In this document: positions 7,268-17,118 of the stretch, piece by piece
Layout: each line of letters starts with the position of its first letter
Numbering within the stretch: the stretch's first letter is position 1
Assembly: GCA_016937995.1 (NCBI GenBank)
Contig: JAFGVM010000063.1
Span: 1-51,721, forward strand
Direction of reading: 5' to 3'
Length of the DNA: 51,721 nt
Origin: Candidatus Delongbacteria bacterium
GTDB lineage: Bacteria > UBA4055
Notes under the pieces: generated by a model
What the model was told of the DNA's origin: nothing
What the model saw: the letters and a program-made list of their open reading frames with translations, nothing else
The model's database searches: none
Made by a program: the position numbers and the translations under genes

Positions 7268-8350
7268 ATGAATATATTTAAGAACATATTCGGTCAAAAA
7301 ACGATAACTGAGAATTTTTCATCCGCGATCATGAACAGTAAACTTCATCATGCTTATTTATTCTCAGGACCGGCAGGAGTAGGTAAAGAAGCAGTTGTCA
7401 TGGAAATAATTAAAATAATGAATTGTTTGGACAATACTGATAAAAGTGCTTGCGGAGTTTGCTCGTCATGTAGTGAGTTCGGGGAATTAAGGTCAGATGA
7501 TCTGATGTATATCTTTCCCAAATCAATTAAAAAGAGCGACAGTGAAAAGACCGTTAGAGAAATGAACAAAATGATCTCTGACAATTTAAAACTCAAAGGA
7601 TTAAAGAACGGTTATTTTAAGCTTCCATTCAAACTCGGCAGATTCATTACTTTGGATCAGATAAATGAGATAAAGTATTTTTCTCAATTCAATTCACTTT
7701 CAAAATACAGTAAATTTGTTGTCATCTCAAATGCTGATAAAATGAACAAAGAGGCTCAGAACGCCTTATTGAAAATACTGGAAGAACCTCCCAAAAATAT
7801 GTACTTTTTTTTAATCACAGAAAACCCTGCTGTTATTCTGGATACGATCATATCCAGATGTCAAAACATATCATTCCCTTTACTGAATGAGAAAGACATT
7901 CTGAATTACAGCAAAAAATTCTTTCCGGATATCGATGAAGAAACCTCAAAGGAACTGGCTTCATTATCTCTGGGCTCGATCGATAAATTCAATATGCTAC
8001 TCACAGAACAGGGAAACAATCTGATAAATTATCAAAGTGAGATCGTAAGATTGTTTTTAACAACTACTCCACCTGAGACTTTACAATTGATAGATACATT
8101 CATTGAAGATGCAAAGTCAATGTCTGATGATGATATAGATTTTGTAATATACGGTGCAGTTGAAAAATTAATTATTGATTCATTTAAAGCTGACAAGGAA
8201 ACTTCGTCAGAATATATCAGCAATATAATTACTCATTTTCAAAGATTCAATTACATGTACAGAAGGAACATCAATCCAAAACTATTGATGATAAATTTAT
8301 ATTTTAACTACAGGGAAGAAATAAAGAAATGGAAAACAAATCTGAAATAG
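7268..8350 (+). CDS. holB: DNA polymerase III delta' subunit
   Basis: Clamp-loader AAA+ subunit of the replisome, 360 residues. The P-loop GPAGVGKE is at about 34-41. A zinc module C53-x8-C62-x2-C65-x2-C68 follows, as in clamp-loader subunits. The switch helix is KEAQNALLKILEEPP, and ISRC marks the SRC motif. It ends in a TAG stop and overlaps ricT by 22 bp, so the two are translationally linked. The pairing of holB and ricT is conserved in other phyla (for example around yaaT in Bacillus), which supports both calls. Confidence 0.93.
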   Translation: MNIFKNIFGQKTITENFSSAIMNSKLHHAYLFSGPAGVGKEAVVMEIIKIMNCLDNTDKSACGVCSSCSEFGELRSDDLMYIFPKSIKKSDSEKTVREMNKMISDNLKLKGLKNGYFKLPFKLGRFITLDQINEIKYFSQFNSLSKYSKFVVISNADKMNKEAQNALLKILEEPPKNMYFFLITENPAVILDTIISRCQNISFPLLNEKDILNYSKKFFPDIDEETSKELASLSLGSIDKFNMLLTEQGNNLINYQSEIVRLFLTTTPPETLQLIDTFIEDAKSMSDDDIDFVIYGAVEKLIIDSFKADKETSSEYISNIITHFQRFNYMYRRNINPKLLMINLYFNYREEIKKWKTNLK

Positions 8351-9327
8351 ATATGACTCAAAATATTCTTTCACCAACAAGTGATATAGCTGACCTTGAT
8401 ACAAATGAAAGAAAAGAATTTTTGATCGAGACAAATTTTAAAGGTATTAGAAAAGCTTATTTTTTAAACCCCAAAGCTATTCCGTTAAAAGTCGGAGAAT
8501 TCATCATTGTAGATTTTGAAAATGGTGAGGATATGGGTATAGTAAGTGCTATAGTAAACCGACAGTTCAAAAGAGAAAATATTGAAGTTGAAGGCAATAT
8601 AATCAGAAAAAGCAACCAGATCGATATCAGAAGATTGAACGAGAACCGTAATATTGAAAACAGCATTTTAATTAATGCCAGAAAACAGGCAAAAGCTCAT
8701 GGTCTTGAAATGAAATTCATTGATATTGAGTATAAATTTGACAGGAAAAAGTTGGTGTTCTTTTTCACAGCTGATGGAAGAGTTGATTTCAGGGAACTTG
8801 TTAAAACATTCGCTGCAGAATATAAGACAAGGATCGAGCTCCGCCAGATCGGAGTTCGAGATGAAGCTCAGAAAATAGGCGGTATCGGTATATGCGGAAG
8901 AGAACTCTGCTGTTCTCAATTCCTGACTAACTTTGTTTCAATAAATGTTTCTATGGCAAGAGAACAAAATCTATTTGTAAAACCGGAAAAGTTTTCTGGA
9001 CCATGCGGAAAACTGATATGCTGTTTAAAGTATGAGCATGATTATTATTTGGATGAGAAAAAAGGATTACCGGAAATAGGATCAGAGATAAAAACAAAGC
9101 ATGGTAAAGCAACGATTTCATTCATTGATGTTTTCAACAGCACTGTAACTATAGACTACCACTCAGGTGAAACAGAAATTATCACCAAAGAAATATTTAT
9201 CAAAAAACTGAACAAAGAATTTAAGATCATAAAAAATGCTTCTCAACATCCAAATCATTCAAATGGAGAATGTGCTGACTGCCCGAAGAACTCAACTAAC
9301 AAAGATGTTGAAAAAAGCAGCAAATAA
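8329..9327 (+). CDS. ricT: PSP1-domain protein RicT (YaaT)
   Basis: PSP1 C-terminal domain protein. In Bacillus, RicT forms an Fe-S-containing complex with RicA and RicF that affects mRNA processing and development. The two cysteine blocks GICGRELCC and GPCGKLICCLKYEHD are both intact near residues 190-240, giving the ligands proposed to hold a cluster. The length of 332 residues includes an acidic N-terminal extension and a polar tail with CADC. The start at 8329 follows AGGGAAG within holB. ricA and ricF are not nearby, so whether the same complex forms here is unknown. Confidence 0.9.
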   Translation: MENKSEIDMTQNILSPTSDIADLDTNERKEFLIETNFKGIRKAYFLNPKAIPLKVGEFIIVDFENGEDMGIVSAIVNRQFKRENIEVEGNIIRKSNQIDIRRLNENRNIENSILINARKQAKAHGLEMKFIDIEYKFDRKKLVFFFTADGRVDFRELVKTFAAEYKTRIELRQIGVRDEAQKIGGIGICGRELCCSQFLTNFVSINVSMAREQNLFVKPEKFSGPCGKLICCLKYEHDYYLDEKKGLPEIGSEIKTKHGKATISFIDVFNSTVTIDYHSGETEIITKEIFIKKLNKEFKIIKNASQHPNHSNGECADCPKNSTNKDVEKSSK

Positions 9328-9367
9328 ATTGTCTCAAAATTCGCAGTAATTAAATACTGGAGCTAAA

Positions 9368-10921
9368 GTGTCAAAAAGAACAGAAATACAAAAATATTCA
9401 AAAATAGTAAACAATCAGGATAAGATCAATTACCTGATAAAATCCAACCGTATAATCTATGGTGAACTGATGAATACCGTTATCTATTATGAAAGTAACA
9501 CTCTGTTACCCAAAACAGGTATTTTGATACAAGAAGATGATTCTTTAGTTTTTTACGGTTCGAAATCTATACTTGAGAAAGAATATCTTATAAAATTTGA
9601 TTACGAGAACATTATTCTCGCTAAAAATACAGGTTTTACTATTAATTTCGTTAACGCAGAATTTGACAAAAAAAAGGATAAGTGCAAGTTCAGTATTGCC
9701 TGGGAAGATTATGTAACAAAAAACATAAAACCTGACTTCATTTTTCGACTCAGTATGAAGATAAAAGACAAGCTGATCAGAAAAGCAATTAATCTTCTGA
9801 AGAATTTTGATACTTCGAACGAGGCTTATGTTTATTATCACAGAATATTAAATGAAAAAATATATGACATTAACTTCTTGATCGAGTTCATGAACCTCAT
9901 ACAAATAGAAGCTGAATCAGAATCTGAAGGTATTAGTGATCTGTATACGAAGTATATCGAAAAGAAGAAAAGGTTTCTGATAAATACATATCCCGAGCAT
10001 CAAAATACAATTGAAAAACATTTGAGAACTGATTCTGAAACAAAGCAGCAGGTTCAAAGATCAGAAATTCTTGCGAATTTCAAAGTTGATCAGGAAGAAT
10101 TATTTACTGAGAACGAGACTGAAAAAGTAAAAGTGGAAAAACTTCTTCAGATACCTGGGATCCAAAAAATGATAGATGATAAGATCGAGGAAAAGGTTGA
10201 AAATACAAAAAAGCAGCTGTTAAAAGATTATCATGAAAAGGTGGATGCATATTCATCAAGGCTTTCAATTGAAAAAGATATTTATAGAGAGATAATAAAA
10301 GATAACATTTCTATAATCAAATACCTTGATCAGGCTAAAATTGACACTGATAAATTGATAGACAACATTATGGATTTTTATTTCAGATACAAAATCCTGA
10401 ATGAAAAATTACCAGATTCTTTTACGATAGACCAAAAAAGACCTGATCAGGGGAAAAATACTCTGCTTAATATTCTTGAAACTCTCTCAATGGACTATTT
10501 AAAAATTATCGATCCTTACTTTTTCCCATCAGAACTTGAACTTTTAAACGACATACCATCAGATATAGAAATAAAGATTATTACTTACGCAGTATCCCAA
10601 AAAAGTTATGCAGACAAATTAAATCTCTTTAAAGAGAAACTCGATTATTTAAGAAGAGAAAGAATGGGAGATATTTCAGTAAAACTTATAAAGTTTCAAA
10701 ACAGGGATCAGACACCTCTACATGATAGGGCCATTTTTTCAAAAGACTGGGGTATAAGTCTTTCTAATTCCTTGTCTCAGATAGGATTGAATCACGATAT
10801 TCTTGTCAGAAGAATTTTCAACACTGATCAGGAGGTACAGGATTTTGATGACTTCTGGTATATCGTAAATGAAATGAAAAGAGGTGGTAAGACCCTTAAA
10901 GTGAAAGTTATAGATCTGTAA
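9368..10921 (+). CDS. Unknown protein with coiled coil and PLD-like C-terminal domain
   Basis: I do not recognise this 517-residue protein as a whole. It starts at GTG 9368 with GGAG five nt upstream. Residues 1-150 look like a beta-rich domain. A charged helical region, probably coiled coil, spans about 240-310. The last 130 residues alternate strands and helices and contain LHDRAIFSKDWGISLSNSL (His452-Asp453-Arg454). This resembles half of a phospholipase-D-like fold in which HxK is replaced by HDR, as in some PLD-like and MIT_C domains. Only one such motif is seen. No signal peptide or membrane segment, so cytoplasmic. It lies between ricT and alaS with short gaps, implying co-expression with replication and translation genes. 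The domain call is tentative. Confidence 0.75.
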   Translation: MSKRTEIQKYSKIVNNQDKINYLIKSNRIIYGELMNTVIYYESNTLLPKTGILIQEDDSLVFYGSKSILEKEYLIKFDYENIILAKNTGFTINFVNAEFDKKKDKCKFSIAWEDYVTKNIKPDFIFRLSMKIKDKLIRKAINLLKNFDTSNEAYVYYHRILNEKIYDINFLIEFMNLIQIEAESESEGISDLYTKYIEKKKRFLINTYPEHQNTIEKHLRTDSETKQQVQRSEILANFKVDQEELFTENETEKVKVEKLLQIPGIQKMIDDKIEEKVENTKKQLLKDYHEKVDAYSSRLSIEKDIYREIIKDNISIIKYLDQAKIDTDKLIDNIMDFYFRYKILNEKLPDSFTIDQKRPDQGKNTLLNILETLSMDYLKIIDPYFFPSELELLNDIPSDIEIKIITYAVSQKSYADKLNLFKEKLDYLRRERMGDISVKLIKFQNRDQTPLHDRAIFSKDWGISLSNSLSQIGLNHDILVRRIFNTDQEVQDFDDFWYIVNEMKRGGKTLKVKVIDL

Positions 10922-10945
10922 ATTAAATTCAAGGTAACAAAATAC

Positions 10946-13555
10946 ATGAAATCAGCAAATCAGATTAGACAGGAATTCATTGACTATTTCGTCAGTAAAG
11001 GACACACGAAAGTTCTTTCTTCACCCGTAATCCCTCTGGACGACCCGACATTATTATTTACAAATGCAGGTATGAACCAGTTTAAAGATATATTCCTCGG
11101 AACAGGTAAAAGAGAGTATACCAGAGCTGTCAACAGTCAGAAAGTTATCAGAGCAGGTGGAAAACACAATGATCTTGATGAGGTCGGAAAAGATTCCTAC
11201 CATCATTCATTCTTTGAAATGCTCGGGAACTGGTCATTCGGGGATTATTACAAAAAAGAAGCTATCGAATGGGCATGGGATCTCTTAACTAATGTTTGGA
11301 AATTACCAATTGATAAGCTATTCGCAACAGTTTACACTACTGATGATGAAGCTTTTGAACTTTGGAAATCAATAACCAGTATTGACAATTCCAGAATTTC
11401 CAGACATGGAGAAAAGGATAATTTCTGGTCAATGGGAGACACTGGACCATGCGGTCCATGTAGTGAAATTCACTATGACCGTGGTGAAGAATATTGTAAT
11501 TTAAAAAATGTGCCGGGTCATGTATGTGCTGTGAATGGTGATTGTGACAGAATAATTGAGATCTGGAACCTTGTCTTCATTCAATTTAATCGTGATCAGG
11601 ACGGCAAACTTATCGACCTTCCAGCAAAACATGTTGATACAGGAATGGGATTTGAGAGGATCTGTCAGATCCTGCAGGGTCAGGACTCAAACTATCACAT
11701 TGATATTTTCAAAGATATTATTTCATTCATTGAAAAAATCTCATCTGTAAAATATTCTGCTGATGAAAACGGAACTCCTCACAGAGTGATCGCAGACCAT
11801 GCCAGAGCATTGTTATTTTCAATTTCTGATGGAGGTATGCCGTCAAATGAAGGAAGAGGTTATGTTATCAGACGTATACTCAGAAGAGCTTCGAGATTCG
11901 GTAATAAGCTGGGACTTAATGAACCGTTTATATATAAGGTGGTTGAAAAAGTTGCAGAAGTTATGGGTGGAGAATTTTCTGAAATTAAAACTCATTTGAC
12001 TCACGCCCAAAAAATTATAAAAGCAGAGGAAGTATCATTTCTGAAAACTCTCTCAAAAGGTATTGAACTTTTCAATAAAATAGCTCTGGATATGACTGAA
12101 AAAAAGATCTCAGTTGTTGATGGTGAAACAGTTTTTAAACTTTATGATACTTTTGGTTTTCCTGTAGACCTTACTGAGCAAATGGCAGAAGAGATCGGTT
12201 ACACAATTGACTCACAAGGGTTTGAAATTGCAATGAATAAGCAAAAAGATCAATCCAGAAGTAATCAAAAGTTCAAAAATACTGAGGAAACTAACTGGAT
12301 AGAACTCAATGACAGTATTTTTACTGAATTCATTGGTTATACAACTTTAGAATGCACTTCAGAGATTGTTAAATATTCTATTGATGATAAATTTTTACGA
12401 ATAATCCCGGCTGTCTCATGTTTATATGCTGAATCAGGAGGGCAGGTTGCAGATAAAGGATCTATTGAATTAAACGGAACAAAACTTATTGTTCGTGATG
12501 TTCAGAAGGATGGTGAATATTTCGTCATAAAAACTGATCTAAGCAAAGAACCGATCAATATCATTAAAGATACTCAGTTAAAAATGACAGTTGATAAAAT
12601 TTTCAGAAAAAATGTAAGAGCTAATCACAGTTCAGCCCATCTTTTACAATCAGCTATCAAACAGGTTCTTGGTGATCATATTGCACAGGCTGGTTCTTAT
12701 GTGGATGACCAGGGATTCAGGTTCGATTATTCTCATTATGATAAACTTTCTGATGAACAGTTAAGAGATATCGAGGTCATAGTGAACGGGTATGTTAAAG
12801 ACAACTATGTAATAAATACAGAGGTTTTACCTTTCGATGTTGCAAAAAAACAAAATATAACAGCTTTATTCGGAGAGAAATACGGAGACATGGTAAGGGT
12901 AATTAGAATGGGTGATGCTTCAGCTGAATTATGTGGGGGAACTCATGCTGAAAGAACCGGGGATATAGGTTATTTCAAGATACTTACAGAATCAAGTATA
13001 GCAGCAGGAATAAGAAGGATCGAGGCAGCAACAGGCCAAAAAGCGGTTGAGAAAGCTTTATTCCATAAGTCAATTGTAGAGTCAATAAAAGATTCTATGT
13101 CTGTTAAGGAACATCAGATCATTGAGAGAATTGATAAATTGAATGATGACAAAAGAGAGCTTGAGCGTAACATTAATGATCTGAATGAACAGATCGCCTT
13201 ATCCCAGGTAGCAGAATTGATAAATAAAAAGATATCTATTAATGGTATAAATGTGATATCAGCTTTAGTTAAAGTTAACGATAACCGTATATTGAAAACT
13301 GTAGCAGAAAACATTAGATCAACTATGTCAATGGGAATAATCTTACTTGGAGCGGATATAGGTGGTAAAGCTGCTTTGGTTTGTGCAGTAACAGATGATC
13401 TTAAAGATAAAATTAAAGCTGGTCAAATAATCGGCCAGATCGCTAAAATGGTCGGTGGCGGTGGCGGTGGTGCTCCTCATCTTGCAACTGCAGGCGGAAA
13501 AGATGTTTCAAAATTAAAGGAAGCTATAGAAAGTGTGAAAGGAATGTTATCATAA
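10946..13555 (+). CDS. alaS: Alanine--tRNA ligase
   Basis: Charges tRNA-Ala and edits mischarged Ser/Gly. 869 residues, normal length. The class II catalytic core opens with IRQEFIDYFVSKGHTKVLSS and includes FTNAGMNQFKD. The editing domain has HSSAH and, further on, CGGTHAERTGDIG, giving the zinc-site His/His and Cys/His residues. The C-Ala domain ends in a run of six glycines followed by APHLATAGG. AAGGT precedes the ATG. It is 24 bp after the PLD-like gene and 18 bp before the first glycosyltransferase, so the glycan cluster may be transcribed by read-through. Confidence 0.98.
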   Translation: MKSANQIRQEFIDYFVSKGHTKVLSSPVIPLDDPTLLFTNAGMNQFKDIFLGTGKREYTRAVNSQKVIRAGGKHNDLDEVGKDSYHHSFFEMLGNWSFGDYYKKEAIEWAWDLLTNVWKLPIDKLFATVYTTDDEAFELWKSITSIDNSRISRHGEKDNFWSMGDTGPCGPCSEIHYDRGEEYCNLKNVPGHVCAVNGDCDRIIEIWNLVFIQFNRDQDGKLIDLPAKHVDTGMGFERICQILQGQDSNYHIDIFKDIISFIEKISSVKYSADENGTPHRVIADHARALLFSISDGGMPSNEGRGYVIRRILRRASRFGNKLGLNEPFIYKVVEKVAEVMGGEFSEIKTHLTHAQKIIKAEEVSFLKTLSKGIELFNKIALDMTEKKISVVDGETVFKLYDTFGFPVDLTEQMAEEIGYTIDSQGFEIAMNKQKDQSRSNQKFKNTEETNWIELNDSIFTEFIGYTTLECTSEIVKYSIDDKFLRIIPAVSCLYAESGGQVADKGSIELNGTKLIVRDVQKDGEYFVIKTDLSKEPINIIKDTQLKMTVDKIFRKNVRANHSSAHLLQSAIKQVLGDHIAQAGSYVDDQGFRFDYSHYDKLSDEQLRDIEVIVNGYVKDNYVINTEVLPFDVAKKQNITALFGEKYGDMVRVIRMGDASAELCGGTHAERTGDIGYFKILTESSIAAGIRRIEAATGQKAVEKALFHKSIVESIKDSMSVKEHQIIERIDKLNDDKRELERNINDLNEQIALSQVAELINKKISINGINVISALVKVNDNRILKTVAENIRSTMSMGIILLGADIGGKAALVCAVTDDLKDKIKAGQIIGQIAKMVGGGGGGAPHLATAGGKDVSKLKEAIESVKGMLS

Positions 13556-13573
13556 ATCAACTCAGGGAATTTT

Positions 13574-14524
13574 ATGTATAATGATAAAACGATTTCTGTC
13601 GTTGTACCATGTCATAACGAGGAAACTCAGATCGGGACAGTAATAAAAACTATGCCGGATTTTGTCGATAAAATAGTGATCATAGATGACTTGAGTAGAG
13701 ATAAGACAGTTGAAGTTATAAAAGAATATTTATCAAAGGATAAAAGAATTATTCTTATAGAGCATGAGAAGAATCAGGGTGTTGGTGGTGCTATTGCTTC
13801 GGGATATAAATGGTCACGGGATAATGACATCGATGTTGCAGTAGTATTTGCAGGCGATGCTCAAATGGATCCCAATGACCTTCCAAATATCCTTGATCCG
13901 GTCGTTTCTGGAGAAGTTGATTATTCTAAAGGCAATAGATTATTCACAGGTGAAGCTTTTAGCAAAATACCAAAAGTAAGATATTTTGGGAATTCAGTAC
14001 TGTCACTGCTGACAAAGATAGCTTCCGGTTATTGGCATGTTGCTGACTCTCAATCAGGTTATACTGCAATTAATAAAAAAGCTCTTAAAACAATTGATTG
14101 GGATAAATTGTACAGGCGATACGGCCAACCAAATGATCTATTGGTTAAACTAAACATCTACAATTTTAAAGTTAGAGATGTGCTAATAAATCCTGTCTAT
14201 GATGTTGGAGAAAAATCTGGTATTAAAGTAAGAAAAGTTCTTTTTACACTATCCTGGTTGTTATTAAAATTATTTATTTATAGAATGAAAGAAAAATACA
14301 TAATCAGAGATTTTCATCCTTTAGTTCTATTCTATTCTTTTGGGATTAGTTTATTTGCATTATCAATTCCACTGCTTATACGTATGCTTTACTATGCGTT
14401 TGTAATTGGCGGTAATATTCCTAAGATCAACTTTTTGACCTGGATGTTAACAGTAATAATGGGAGTTCAGTTCGTTCTGTTCGCAATGTGGTTCGATATG
14501 GAGAGTAATAAGGAATTGAAATAA
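13574..14524 (+). CDS. Family 2 glycosyltransferase, polyprenyl-phosphate type
   Basis: GT-A glycosyltransferase of the dolichol-phosphate mannosyltransferase/ArnC type, which loads a sugar onto a polyprenyl carrier at the inner membrane. SVVVPCHNEE opens the nucleotide-binding fold, DDLSRDKT and AGDAQMDP give the acidic metal-binding residues, and DSQSGYTAI is the QSG acceptor motif. Two membrane segments lie in the last 80 residues. CAGGGA precedes the ATG. First gene of the surface-glycan cluster; it may supply the lipid-linked sugar used by the GT39-like enzyme at 20129-21910. Confidence 0.88.
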   Translation: MYNDKTISVVVPCHNEETQIGTVIKTMPDFVDKIVIIDDLSRDKTVEVIKEYLSKDKRIILIEHEKNQGVGGAIASGYKWSRDNDIDVAVVFAGDAQMDPNDLPNILDPVVSGEVDYSKGNRLFTGEAFSKIPKVRYFGNSVLSLLTKIASGYWHVADSQSGYTAINKKALKTIDWDKLYRRYGQPNDLLVKLNIYNFKVRDVLINPVYDVGEKSGIKVRKVLFTLSWLLLKLFIYRMKEKYIIRDFHPLVLFYSFGISLFALSIPLLIRMLYYAFVIGGNIPKINFLTWMLTVIMGVQFVLFAMWFDMESNKELK

Positions 14525-14548
14525 TTGGTTTTTAATCTTGGTAAAACT

Positions 14549-15340
14549 ATGAAAAAAATTATATCTTTGGGAATTTTGATAATAGTAATTATTTTATTGC
14601 TTTTAGCAAAATACTCTAATATTGATCCCGATAATATTACAAACCACAAAAACTCTTATCATTCCATAAATTCATTATTTGACGATATGAATTATGATCA
14701 AACAAGCAGTGATATCATTCTTTTTGATAATTTTTATGATAAAGACATTTCTGACTGGGATATCAATTATCAAAATTCAAAAGGGTGGGCTTATGATTTT
14801 AAGGACAGCACAGGAATTATAGTTAAGGATATAATTAACGAATCTTTTAGTAAAGACCTATATGGTCCTTGGGCAAATGTTATTTTAAATAAAATGATCC
14901 CTGAAAAAGACAGCCTAACATTTGTTTCAAAAATTTCTTGGGATTCGTTTTCAGAAGAAACCGCTATGCAGCATATTTATTTTTCCTTTAAGGATGAAAA
15001 AAATAAAGAAATATTTTTCTTTGGTTATAATGATCCTTACATTAGCTATAAGGGAGGTATTTTAACAAAATTTTGTGACACTGATTATTATTGGCATAAA
15101 AAAAGAGAGCTTAATCTTAAAGGTAATTGTTTATTAAAAATGATTAAACAAGGAAATCGTATAAAATTATTTTATAATGATGAATTATTAAATGCATCTA
15201 CTATCAAAAGCAGTATTAAATATGTTAATATAATTTTTGGTTTTTTCCCTTCTATCAATTACAAAGATTCAGATCTAAAATCAACTTTTGGAACACTATG
15301 TGTAGAGTATATAAACATTTCAGAATATATGAATCATTAA
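14549..15340 (+). CDS. Exported lectin-like protein of unknown function
   Basis: 263 residues from ATG 14549 (the frame can be opened eight codons earlier at a TTG, but MKKIISLGILI is a standard export start). The N-terminus is a signal peptide or membrane anchor of about 20 hydrophobic residues. The rest is beta-rich with FDNFYDKDISDWD, resembling the start of concanavalin-like jelly-roll (DUF1080/LamG-like) domains; no catalytic motif is seen. The base composition is extremely AT-rich: bases 15121-15180 have 10 G+C in 60. It sits between a GT2 and a NodB-like gene, so it may bind the glycan made here. That role is inference. Confidence 0.7.
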   Translation: MKKIISLGILIIVIILLLLAKYSNIDPDNITNHKNSYHSINSLFDDMNYDQTSSDIILFDNFYDKDISDWDINYQNSKGWAYDFKDSTGIIVKDIINESFSKDLYGPWANVILNKMIPEKDSLTFVSKISWDSFSEETAMQHIYFSFKDEKNKEIFFFGYNDPYISYKGGILTKFCDTDYYWHKKRELNLKGNCLLKMIKQGNRIKLFYNDELLNASTIKSSIKYVNIIFGFFPSINYKDSDLKSTFGTLCVEYINISEYMNH

Positions 15341-15347
15341 ATTAACT

Positions 15348-16127
15348 ATGGTGAAAGTATTTATCGATTTTACAATTAAGGCATATAAAAGGTACTTATT
15401 GATTTTATTGGACAAAAAAATTAATTTTTATACTTTTTCAGAATTTGTTAATTCGCAAATTGCTATTGATGAATTCATACTTATCAGACACGATGTTGAC
15501 CGGAAACCTTATAATGCTCTTATAATGGCTCAGATGGAAAATAGAATGGGAATTAAGTCAACTTATTATTTTAGACATAAAAAACATACTTTCATTCCCG
15601 AAATTATTAAAAGTATTCAAAGTTTAGGTCATGAGATAGGTTATCACTATGAAAATTTATCAGATTCTAACGGAAATTTATCTATAGCATTAGATGATTT
15701 TAAATCAAAATTGAAAACTTTTAGAAATATTGTACCTATAAAAACAATATCTATGCATGGCAAACCATTGAAGAAATTCGACAATAGGGATATGTGGAAA
15801 AATAATAAAGAATTCTTGAATGATTGTGGAATTGTTGGTGAGATATATCTTGACATCAACTACAATCAAATTGCATACATCAGTGATACTGGAAGAAATT
15901 GGTCTCAGAATAAATCAAATCTCAGAGATAAAGTTAATTCAAGTGTTATAACAGATTTCCACTCCAAATTAGAACTAATAGAATTTCTAAAAAATAACAA
16001 GAATAAGAAGATCGTTTTTCAAACTCATCCTGAAAGATGGACAGATAATTGTTTTGAATGGACAGGGCAATTGTTAAAAGATAAAGTGATAAACATTATT
16101 AAATCAATAATACAATATGAGAAATAA
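15348..16127 (+). CDS. NodB-like polysaccharide deacetylase family protein
   Basis: Carbohydrate-esterase-4 fold, about 259 residues. LIRHDVDRKP carries the paired aspartates of the metal site, GHEIGYHYE the conserved histidines, and SMHGKP and QTHPERW the later histidine motifs. There is no signal peptide, so it would act in the cytoplasm or at the inner membrane face, removing acetyl groups from a glycan precursor, or it may be a non-catalytic relative. Very AT-rich like its neighbours. It overlaps the next gene by 11 bp, which suggests coupling. Confidence 0.8.
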   Translation: MVKVFIDFTIKAYKRYLLILLDKKINFYTFSEFVNSQIAIDEFILIRHDVDRKPYNALIMAQMENRMGIKSTYYFRHKKHTFIPEIIKSIQSLGHEIGYHYENLSDSNGNLSIALDDFKSKLKTFRNIVPIKTISMHGKPLKKFDNRDMWKNNKEFLNDCGIVGEIYLDINYNQIAYISDTGRNWSQNKSNLRDKVNSSVITDFHSKLELIEFLKNNKNKKIVFQTHPERWTDNCFEWTGQLLKDKVINIIKSIIQYEK

Positions 16128-17112
16128 AGAACTATATATCGATTTTTGCAAATCTGAAAAGAACATACCCATTTTCAATCAATATTGGTGGCTAGATGCA
16201 GTATGTGGAAGTTCAAATTGGAATGTTATACTGGTTGAAAATGATAATTCTATTATTGCAGCTCTTCCCTATTATCTTAACAAGACTTTGTTTTTCAAAT
16301 TTATAATTCAACCAATACTTACTCCATTTTGTGGTGTCTTTATTAAATATCCTAACAATCAAAAATATTCAAAAAAATTATCCTACGAAAAATCTATAAT
16401 TAATAATATAATTAAGGATCTTAACTCTCTTGAAATATCGTATTTTGACCAATATTTTCATTATGATTTCACTAACTGGTTACCTTTTTTTTGGAAAGGT
16501 TTTCAAGAAACTACAAGATACACTTATGTTATTGATGATATAAGAGATCATGAAAAAGTATATTCAGATTTTTCAAATGGTAAAAAGAAAAATATCAATA
16601 AAGCTAAAAACGAAATTGAAGTTAAATTTGATCTAGATCCGGAAATATTTTATCAAAATCATAAATCGACATTAGGCAAACAAAGTGAAGAGATCATTTA
16701 CTCGCTGGATACTTTCTTGAAAATTTATAAAATAACAGTAGAAAATGATTGTGGAAAGATAATATATGCAATTGACAAAAACGGTAATATTCATAGCGCA
16801 ATATTCTTTGTTTGGGATGCACAAAGTGGTTATGATCTAATCAGTACTATTGATCCAGATCTCAGAAATAGTGGGTCAGCATCTCTACTCATATATAAAA
16901 TCATTGAATATCTATCTGATAAAACGATTAAATTCGACTTTGAGGGTAGTATGATCGAAAATGTTGAACATTCTTTCAGGCAATTTGGAGCAGTTCAAAA
17001 GAAGTATTTTAATATTTATAAAGGTAATCCTTTGTTAAGAACTGCAAAGGAATTTCTTAGAAACAATAAAAAGTTATTCAATAAAGTAGAGAAATTTTTA
17101 ATTAAAAGGTAA
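16117..17112 (+). CDS. FemAB/GNAT-type acyl- or aminoacyltransferase
   Basis: 331 residues. The start IFNQYWWLDAVCG...WNVI and the middle motif YSDFSNGKKKNINKAKNE are typical of the GNAT-fold 'BioF2-like/FemAB' proteins that sit in exopolysaccharide loci. The DLRNSGSASLLIY segment resembles the acyl-donor loop, and KFDFEGSM the C-terminal strand of the fold. Expected role: transfer of an acyl or aminoacyl group to a glycan or peptidoglycan precursor. Donor and acceptor are unknown. The pairing with a NodB-like protein recalls PEP-CTERM/exosortase glycan loci, but no exosortase is visible. Confidence 0.75.
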   Translation: MRNKELYIDFCKSEKNIPIFNQYWWLDAVCGSSNWNVILVENDNSIIAALPYYLNKTLFFKFIIQPILTPFCGVFIKYPNNQKYSKKLSYEKSIINNIIKDLNSLEISYFDQYFHYDFTNWLPFFWKGFQETTRYTYVIDDIRDHEKVYSDFSNGKKKNINKAKNEIEVKFDLDPEIFYQNHKSTLGKQSEEIIYSLDTFLKIYKITVENDCGKIIYAIDKNGNIHSAIFFVWDAQSGYDLISTIDPDLRNSGSASLLIYKIIEYLSDKTIKFDFEGSMIENVEHSFRQFGAVQKKYFNIYKGNPLLRTAKEFLRNNKKLFNKVEKFLIKR

Positions 17113-17118
17113 TACATT

